Source: Lachnospiraceae bacterium UBA7182 | GTDB lineage: Bacteria; Bacillota; Clostridia; Lachnospirales; Lachnospiraceae | Length of the DNA stretch: 18,874 nucleotides | Direction of reading: 5' to 3' | Assembly (NCBI GenBank): GCA_002491115.1 | Contig: DKVI01000117.1 | Coordinates: 1-18,874 of the forward strand | In this document: piece by piece, positions 16,801-18,874 of the stretch | Numbering within the stretch: position 1 is the stretch's first letter | Layout: each line of letters begins with the position of its first letter | Notes under the pieces: generated by a model | Told to the model about the DNA's origin: nothing | What the model saw: the letters and a program-made list of their open reading frames with translations, nothing else | Databases searched by the model: none | Made by a program: the position numbers and the translations under genes

Positions 16801-17292
16801 AGGATCGCGGAGCAGAAGGAAAACGGAGTTGTCCTTGTACAGGTAAGGCCGGGCGTGAACGTAGTAACGAAAAAAGCGTACCGTTTCGGCGCAGCATATA
16901 CCATCGTAAGCGGCGGACAGACCGTTACAGTCGCTACGGATAACGCGAAAGACAATAAGCCGTACCTGAAGGTGAAGCTGACCCAGGGCAAAGTAAAGGC
17001 GGCGGCAAACGGTTCCGGAACCTTTGACAATGCCGGAGGAAGCGCTCCTCTTACCTTCGTACTTACGAACCGCTCAGGTCAGAGGCTTAACGTGGATACG
17101 GAGCGGGTGGAACTTACGAACTTTACGAAAGATTTCGGGTATGACGCGCAAAATGGCGTCCTTACCTACCACCCATCAGGCCAGACGGCCAGCGGCAAAA
17201 GTTACACGCTGAAATTTAAGGTCTATACCGGGGAAGGCGGCAGCAATGAGAAGCCGGTTACCGTGAAATACAAGGTAAAGATCGCGAAATAA
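7888..17292 (+). CDS. Giant secreted multidomain protein (3134 aa) with two DUF4430 domains, Ig-like domains and helical-repeat stalk
   Basis: A signal peptide (about 1-27, LVSNA/EQ) is followed by an Ig-like region (about 302-416), a cadherin-like beta-sandwich (about 837-986), a carboxypeptidase-regulatory-like domain (about 988-1061), DUF4430-1 (about 1077-1194, TGWVCEVNG) and DUF4430-2 (about 1304-1430, SGWMYTINGVHPG then VEPGDEIIFHYIDDY, very canonical). Next come a first helical repeat (about 1461-1530), an Asp/Gly/Ser-rich linker (about 1638-1714), five more helical repeats (about 1717-2045), two Big2-like domains (about 2047-2210), a (PDN)6 linker (2213-2230) and further Ig-like domains to the end. 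No LPxTG motif, SLH domain or membrane segment closes the protein. AAGGGGG lies 6 bp before the ATG. The two transcobalamin-like domains and the riboswitch suggest surface corrinoid capture; adhesion or a polysaccharide ligand cannot be excluded. Base composition rises sharply near 12200. Confidence 0.88.
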   Translation: MRIKLKICSLLWGFLYLFCLFDLVSNAEQTEGQVVKLQYNNAIQIQNEEGTEVSINVDGEGNKTFSAEPGIYRYTCGNGADGFFEITEKTSEIDLREVSFNTVKPYVWNVTNPGYIQVFDEKKEREFHHTAGSEWEFVLPRQGGDSYYNFTYTPYDEKYLPVDGHFYVYRDTYFEALNLSDSGRIPYLQKKYVNIRVPKDTEVLTTWQLKFYTARNYQTYEYTVDGDYWIYENVPMEFTFMFRKEGYVTRYSDDLESIGTWDADHKVITIEELKENPHQIIRDIGDTGYFSSMMTNLPEDSVINLEVGEYFDLVPLRAWQAVSSIGGNDYNDPGWHYEVVKGGANIVSVEQTKDDEIGQFGRIKALKAGSAVVAFWYDAMETASSSDNDKNGLHTFGALWPELTGVAIVNVTEAGQEVSGVKITTNIDITEGRTLYYLKSITDAQGVKTIIADETGSEATAKYTFTPTAEDTEGNALPITSVKVNKIQLKAEDGKLNSITNNDYLIDSRKTNWKNVVSNGDGSYTLSLPEGRNVIKVSYLKNVAYHVIFVRGIDVVVDNLYNKGNPLAVGDTARIQLKGLIPPIFKMGAIYNPSGIAYECKANGKDFSAGFGQYMEEVSFNLPMTEEDEGTYVFSKGSITGASWGATSELHRLLTRNSMAGYWSGGDNPMIDYGKLADMPEFSFEVLPQEDEEENKARTAGMLKGLRIMPFNSEEASIYKAFWHTNYGSVPQNRTDTIAEGSSGTYPYIYVGAYPLNDPENVKLLVRYWSEDNPSIYGVRQIPVAEIKSIHKENDALTAVPIVETKYIDEDTSINIEVIVVPKDGDPMTYAYHIDMTSSARIGLADLELTATKGSGVLGRNDGILETKKTFSYKPEGSEEEVTQTFGYGYIGTQTEFSTSVPNETDRIDLTYSLNYPRFKQIKVRNRTTAEEVVTDYNSEINYDSFNTTISLNEGINSVEIECIPYETGYSQKTAVYKVDIVRRPAKKQISFSVLDGETLLDQASVTVLQNGKKQKANETDAYTFALEDGNYTYYVSRPGYEVISADFNVNSQEGTRTILVPGDRQAWRKLELSEGEVTVRIAGQQDVYCPTRKVRIESPEEMLDLAKKSYVQYNHGGYTVLHALIDACNEKKLSFNCRNGILIPRSTIDSESLGANTGWVCEVNGSVITSEEIANTLVKADDKIEYYYNSDYVNMLRAWLTPERGEMERRNGESVTLTLYGKKPGEPDDKAKVLSDIRIYEGNKLIATTNNDGQAVISSDMFSTLGSHYLTARKEEEGKNILTATLSMITLLQDSGYEAVPGKVTVSFRLIGDTKHGGENPSEHKYTTWIKTQEHTFEVEDINAPSVTVGMVLKKALEEANLTCVGLEDNYIKSITAPATCGDFSLEEFSNGKNSGWMYTINGVHPGIGVNEQYVEPGDEIIFHYIDDYKTEEADRLDGDGGGNASTWNKWLEAEDETPGAREKAQVMAGHILEAGSADAVMLEQEEMIRRAREEYDALSREEKSYVSEEAYTLLIDAERIIQILKDSKAEAAAITELIQSLPGEIQTLQDKISADTTQTDAEETDTQAEVKSGSTGSSLNAKASGYTAVPGRAALSVQSAASRNAYRNMRTYRNTDAYHAYGSFRTMSVSAPVTVPDNGEASDGTDGSKESGSSDGNDDGGDPDGAGEADEPGNSDASEDTDGSEDKTDTDIVKETPDREETTGKTDNAEADMQTEDEIFAAIKAVHEKVTEARLRYNRLNGIAKRLIAEDTLQTLVTAETELQALMEKQGADARILKEEIAALPDLDSLTPDDADAVDAVEKAVLHYTAWKDVDTKLTSEEIARCEAAKAAIEKLRNDEKDKEAAREVEAVLSTLPQAETPLLSWKGQAEAARKAYDGLTADQQKWVPSELVERLTALEAKLNELETQAKEAKALLEALPPADQVTLEHAQQIEAAKAAYDALSTDQRQLIKKDLSERLTEVTAVLNNLNMEEAGKVLDLIHALPKAEALTLSHREALEAARKAYDALSEAQKTIFAQDAEGLKTLEALEAKMIVLKEMDYKFIDRIVGLGVGQKAVMTVTKGNDPQAVAVTLTSLNPEVATVDESGTVTGVAEGQAKIKATVPADGAEIIGTVNVYPEAPVRIQRGAETLKVGETDRITVTYVPETMGTGATVGYVSSNEELLTVDADGVVTAVGYAENNAVTVSTVVTLADDTRIRETFGYTVLPKDPDNPDNPDNPDNPDNPDNPDDPGKDTVVLYAVRGLDTVLSDVKLPEGFTWISDETTELDQFSGRETRFSAKDAAGNEMTVRVRTASFTASFTKLPEKIGTGLEASDIQASYQVKGVSEEELAKILADRNLHLAWAFTGTPAGKAEISEVDETAGTAKIRGISPASMTVKATLNAGGSPLAEDSRKVTVVDMKGQAAAQVDIRLTVDGEGVKPEDGVHVLDLEEKDKEWILENRTEPAGTKITYKSSDPSVIKIGQTTGTNTSVRILKSGYAIVTATANDALKSTQEIRIRVTDRTEAGIRLSSDRMTINLQKGGETLNVYNAFRGRLTKAEISDADFIAEVAGDETVRVSVRDGVTASKARTVTIKVTVEGEGVSHEKPFDLKIAVVDQKPSVTVRQLTSADPFAGKDAKFAIGASGETIKAVLFGTTAELEESGTEDGVWILPAKYLTDGTNKGTFTIRLDGYKDAAEKKNVTVKTESPALTLSASSGVVYTRGTDVASGTMQVRILDKKTKAGYDLSGLEAGALTVDAGYQAEVTDEENGLIEITADNAPAGRSQKITLTLTGANDSRKTLGFTVKKADIGKAALQLESRSLTLYDYGDLGDTETVYQVYTGLTLKGCGALPKDVAESLEITNADGSDNEYTGYDQKTGQIAVKVKGGTITGTQNEKVSVTLPRDAFGADDNGNPWLSKDLKVQLKLKLVQTEVSAKNLIKKVAAKGKIDVLDRSASGLTLTPSFKNLTTGAKVTGVRLTGSDAHLFRIAEQKENGVVLVQVRPGVNVVTKKAYRFGAAYTIVSGGQTVTVATDNAKDNKPYLKVKLTQGKVKAAANGSGTFDNAGGSAPLTFVLTNRSGQRLNVDTERVELTNFTKDFGYDAQNGVLTYHPSGQTASGKSYTLKFKVYTGEGGSNEKPVTVKYKVKIAK
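13435..14005 (+). repeat. Three clear tandem copies of a ~62-residue helical repeat inside the giant protein
   Basis: Units start near 13435, 13624 and 13810. Each reads (V/A)xxxLxxLPxAxxLTLxxxxxxEAA(R/K)xAYDxLSxxQxxxVxxxLxxRLxxLxxxL. More divergent copies lie at about 12268-12460, 13040-13200 and 13205-13400. A single copy occurs in the next protein (17572-17755). The pattern predicts a three-helix-bundle stalk comparable to FIVAR/albumin-binding-type modules. Confidence 0.75.
14524..14586 (+). repeat. Pro-Asp-Asn tandem linker repeat
   Basis: Seven 9-bp units encode PDN six times and then PDD, using alternating synonymous codons (CCG/CCT, GAC/GAT, AAT/AAC). This is a rigid linker between the Big2-like pair and the C-terminal Ig-like region of the giant protein. 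Confidence 0.9.
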
Positions 17293-17316
17293 CCAAATAG
17301 AAACAGCAGTGAAAGA

Positions 17317-17354
17317 CTGCCCTGTCGGCGCGCAGGCGCCGGCGGGCAGCTTTT
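17317..17354 (+). terminator. GC-rich hairpin after the giant gene (weak terminator)
   Basis: CTGCCC (17317-17322) pairs with GGGCAG (17344-17349) and, inside it, CGGCGC (17326-17331) with GCGCCG (17336-17341). CTTTTG follows, a short T-tract, so termination is probably partial and the next gene can be co-transcribed. Confidence 0.6.
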
Positions 17355-17402
17355 GCCATGGATAGGGGTAAAGCCCTGTCTGCAGGCGTCAGGAGGGGGA
17401 TT

Positions 17403-18713
17403 TTGAAGAAAAAAAGAAGAGAAAAAAAGGGTAAACATGTATTTTCTGCGGCGGTTCTTGTATGCTGCATACTGCTTCTGGCCGGGACTGTCTCGTCTGC
17501 CGCCATGGCAGGAGGCGTGGAAGCCGCCGAAGGGCAGGAAGAAGATGCCGGCGCGGCGGACCGGGAAGCCGCAGAAAAAGTGCAGGAGATGATCCTTAAC
17601 CTTCCGGGGGAGGATTATCTGACGCCGCAGGATCAGGCCGCGGTGGAGGCGGCAGGAGAAGCGTATAACGCCCTGACGGATACCCAGAAAGCGCTGGTCA
17701 GTAAGGATCTGCTGGATACGTTAGAGAAGCTGGAAGAGAAACTCCTTGCCCGGGAGGACGATTCTGTGACCCTGACCTGCAAAAACTATCCGGTCAGCGT
17801 AACCGGCAAAGGGCTTGCGGGGCTGACCCTGAAAGTGGAAGCGCTGGGGGCCTCGGACAGCGACGTGGAGAAGATGCGGAAGAAATACACGAAGACCCGG
17901 GCGCTGATCCGCCTGTACCGGGTCCGCCTGTATGAGGGGGACAAATCCGTGCAGCCTTCCCAGGAAATATCCATGGCCGTCCGGGTAGGGACGTCCTACG
18001 ACGGGAATACGTTAAACGTCCTGCACATGAAGGACGGTTCGGTCAGCACCCTGTCCGGGAAGGCGTCCGGGGGCGTCCTGACGGTGAAGACGGAGACGCT
18101 GGGGAAATTTGCGGTGGCGGTGAACGCCTCCACGGTCAGTGACAGCGCCGTAGCCGCCGGTTCCGGCAAAGGGGAAGACAGTAAAAACAAGGCGCCGTCT
18201 TCCGGGAACACGTCCGGAAACGGAAGCAGCACAGGCGGGACAGGAAACGCGTCCGGGTCCGGCGGGGAAGGCGGTGCGTCCGCGGATTCGGACGGGGCCG
18301 GTTCTTCCGGGGAAAACGGCGCGTCCGGTACATCTGCATCCGGTAAGGCAGGCACGTCCGGGCGGGCGGGTACGTCTTCGTCCGGCACGTCCCGGACAGG
18401 CAGTCCGGGCCGTGCGCAGGACGCCCCGGTGGAGGAAACGGACGGCACAGAAGATGACAGTGAAGTCTTAAAGGACAAAGCGGAGCCTGAACTTCTGGCA
18501 GAGAAAGACGCGGAAGCGCTGCCTGCCGCCGCGCCGGAACCGGCAGCCGGCGTCCGGGCGTCTGCTGCTGCGGTATCAGAAAGCAGCCCTTACGGAACGG
18601 TCCGGATCATAGGCCTGTCTGCCGCGGTGACCGTACTTGCTGCCGCTACTGTTTTTATACTGTATCGAAAAAAGAAAAAGGGGGAACGGGAACATGAAAA
18701 AGAGAATCTGTAG
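17403..18713 (+). CDS. Exported, C-terminally membrane-anchored protein with helical repeat, beta domain and Ser/Gly stalk
   Basis: 436 residues from the TTG at 17403. AGGAGG (17391-17396) sits 6 bp before it, and the protein then begins with a classical signal peptide (KKKRREKKGK, hydrophobic core, cleavage near AMAGG). The ATG at 17358 in the same frame has no ribosome binding site and would add a 15-residue extension. Then come one copy of the giant protein's helical repeat (about 57-118: EMILNLP, AYNALTDTQKALV), a beta domain (about 120-250; the VRLYEGDKSVQP region and ETLGKFAVAV resemble modules of other clostridial surface proteins), a Gly/Ser/Thr-rich stalk (about 255-340), an acidic Ala/Pro stretch, and one membrane segment (about 402-422) followed by RKKKKGEREHEKENL. 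No convincing sortase motif. It could tether the anchorless partners; that is inference. Confidence 0.8.
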   Translation: MKKKRREKKGKHVFSAAVLVCCILLLAGTVSSAAMAGGVEAAEGQEEDAGAADREAAEKVQEMILNLPGEDYLTPQDQAAVEAAGEAYNALTDTQKALVSKDLLDTLEKLEEKLLAREDDSVTLTCKNYPVSVTGKGLAGLTLKVEALGASDSDVEKMRKKYTKTRALIRLYRVRLYEGDKSVQPSQEISMAVRVGTSYDGNTLNVLHMKDGSVSTLSGKASGGVLTVKTETLGKFAVAVNASTVSDSAVAAGSGKGEDSKNKAPSSGNTSGNGSSTGGTGNASGSGGEGGASADSDGAGSSGENGASGTSASGKAGTSGRAGTSSSGTSRTGSPGRAQDAPVEETDGTEDDSEVLKDKAEPELLAEKDAEALPAAAPEPAAGVRASAAAVSESSPYGTVRIIGLSAAVTVLAAATVFILYRKKKKGEREHEKENL

Positions 18714-18874
18714 CCTGTGTCTGGCCGCCGCGGTCGTGTCTGCCTCCCTGCCGCCTGTCTGTGCAGGCGCGGCGGAGACTTCCGTGCCGCAGCAGCCCGG
18801 TGGAGACAGCATTTCTGCGCCGCAGCAGCCCGGTGGAGACAGCATTTCCATGCCGCAGCAGCCCGGGGAGGACG
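18694..18874 (+). CDS. N-terminus of a further exported protein with 11-residue repeats (cut by window end)
   Basis: Open to the window end, 60 codons seen. A signal peptide (KKRICSLCLAAAVVSASLPPVCAGA) is followed at once by PQQPGGDSIS repeats. GGGGG at about 18680 serves as ribosome site inside the upstream gene; the start overlaps that gene by 20 bp, so they are translationally coupled. The leader begins MKKRI, as in the first DUF4430 protein. The function is unreadable from the part present; membership in the riboswitch locus suggests another exported component. Confidence 0.75.
   Translation, partial: MKKRICSLCLAAAVVSASLPPVCAGAAETSVPQQPGGDSISAPQQPGGDSISMPQQPGED
18787..18866 (+). repeat. 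33-bp tandem repeat in the last gene
   Basis: CCGCAGCAGCCCGG recurs at 18787, 18820 and 18853, period 33 bp. It encodes an 11-residue unit, PQQPGGDSIS plus one variable residue. Copies 1 and 2 are identical over most of the unit; the third diverges near the window end (PGED). Confidence 0.85.

Noticed and set aside
16075..17030. Long minus-strand frames opposite the end of the giant gene
   Set aside because: They overlap the continuous GC-rich giant ORF, have no ribosome binding site, and have low-complexity Ser/Phe/Val composition typical of antisense frames.
18585..18713. Possible sortase signal (SPYGT) before the C-terminal membrane segment of the 436-aa protein
   Set aside because: It does not match LPxTG or the usual [SNP]PxTG variants; a simple membrane anchor explains the segment.

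Overview
The window looks like chromosomal DNA from a Gram-positive, strictly anaerobic gut Firmicute, most likely a Lachnospiraceae-type clostridium. This is inferred from AGGAGG-type ribosome binding sites, TTG starts, sigma-A style promoters, Rho-independent terminators, and large secreted proteins built from Ig-like, helical and DUF4430 modules. No rRNA, tRNA, CRISPR array or complete mobile element was seen.

Left part (1-2500): a small membrane protein with its own promoter and terminator; then a two-gene metal-response operon, in which a Cys-rich ArsR/SmtB repressor overlaps by 4 bp a CobW-like G3E GTPase and is preceded by a near-perfect 10-2-10 inverted repeat of ArsR-operator type; then a convergent Cu/Zn superoxide dismutase gene whose last codons contain the terminator of the GTPase gene.

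Middle (2500-6180): a two-component system (OmpR-type regulator plus multi-membrane-span histidine kinase) with a probable autoregulatory direct repeat. It is followed by about 1.2 kb of decayed minus-strand coding sequence: a frameshifted AAA-ATPase-like fragment and a BspA-like leucine-rich-repeat remnant. The inferred frameshifts fall at short base runs.

Right part (6181-18874): the most interesting region. A consensus promoter (TTGACA, 17 bp, TATCAT) drives a cobalamin riboswitch with a transcription terminator. Beyond it lies a co-directional locus for exported proteins: a 298-residue secreted protein with a C-terminal DUF4430 (transcobalamin-like) domain; a 3134-residue secreted giant with two DUF4430 domains, several Ig-like domains and a helical-repeat stalk; a 436-residue membrane-anchored protein sharing the helical repeat; and the start of a fourth exported protein with an 11-residue tandem repeat, cut by the window end. 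A B12-sensing RNA controlling proteins with a fold like the B12-binding part of transcobalamin suggests a cell-surface corrinoid capture system in a Gram-positive bacterium. The giant appears mosaic: its head is AT-rich and its stalk GC-rich, with the break right after the second DUF4430 domain. The corrinoid-binding role is inference; the riboswitch and domain calls rest on visible motifs.
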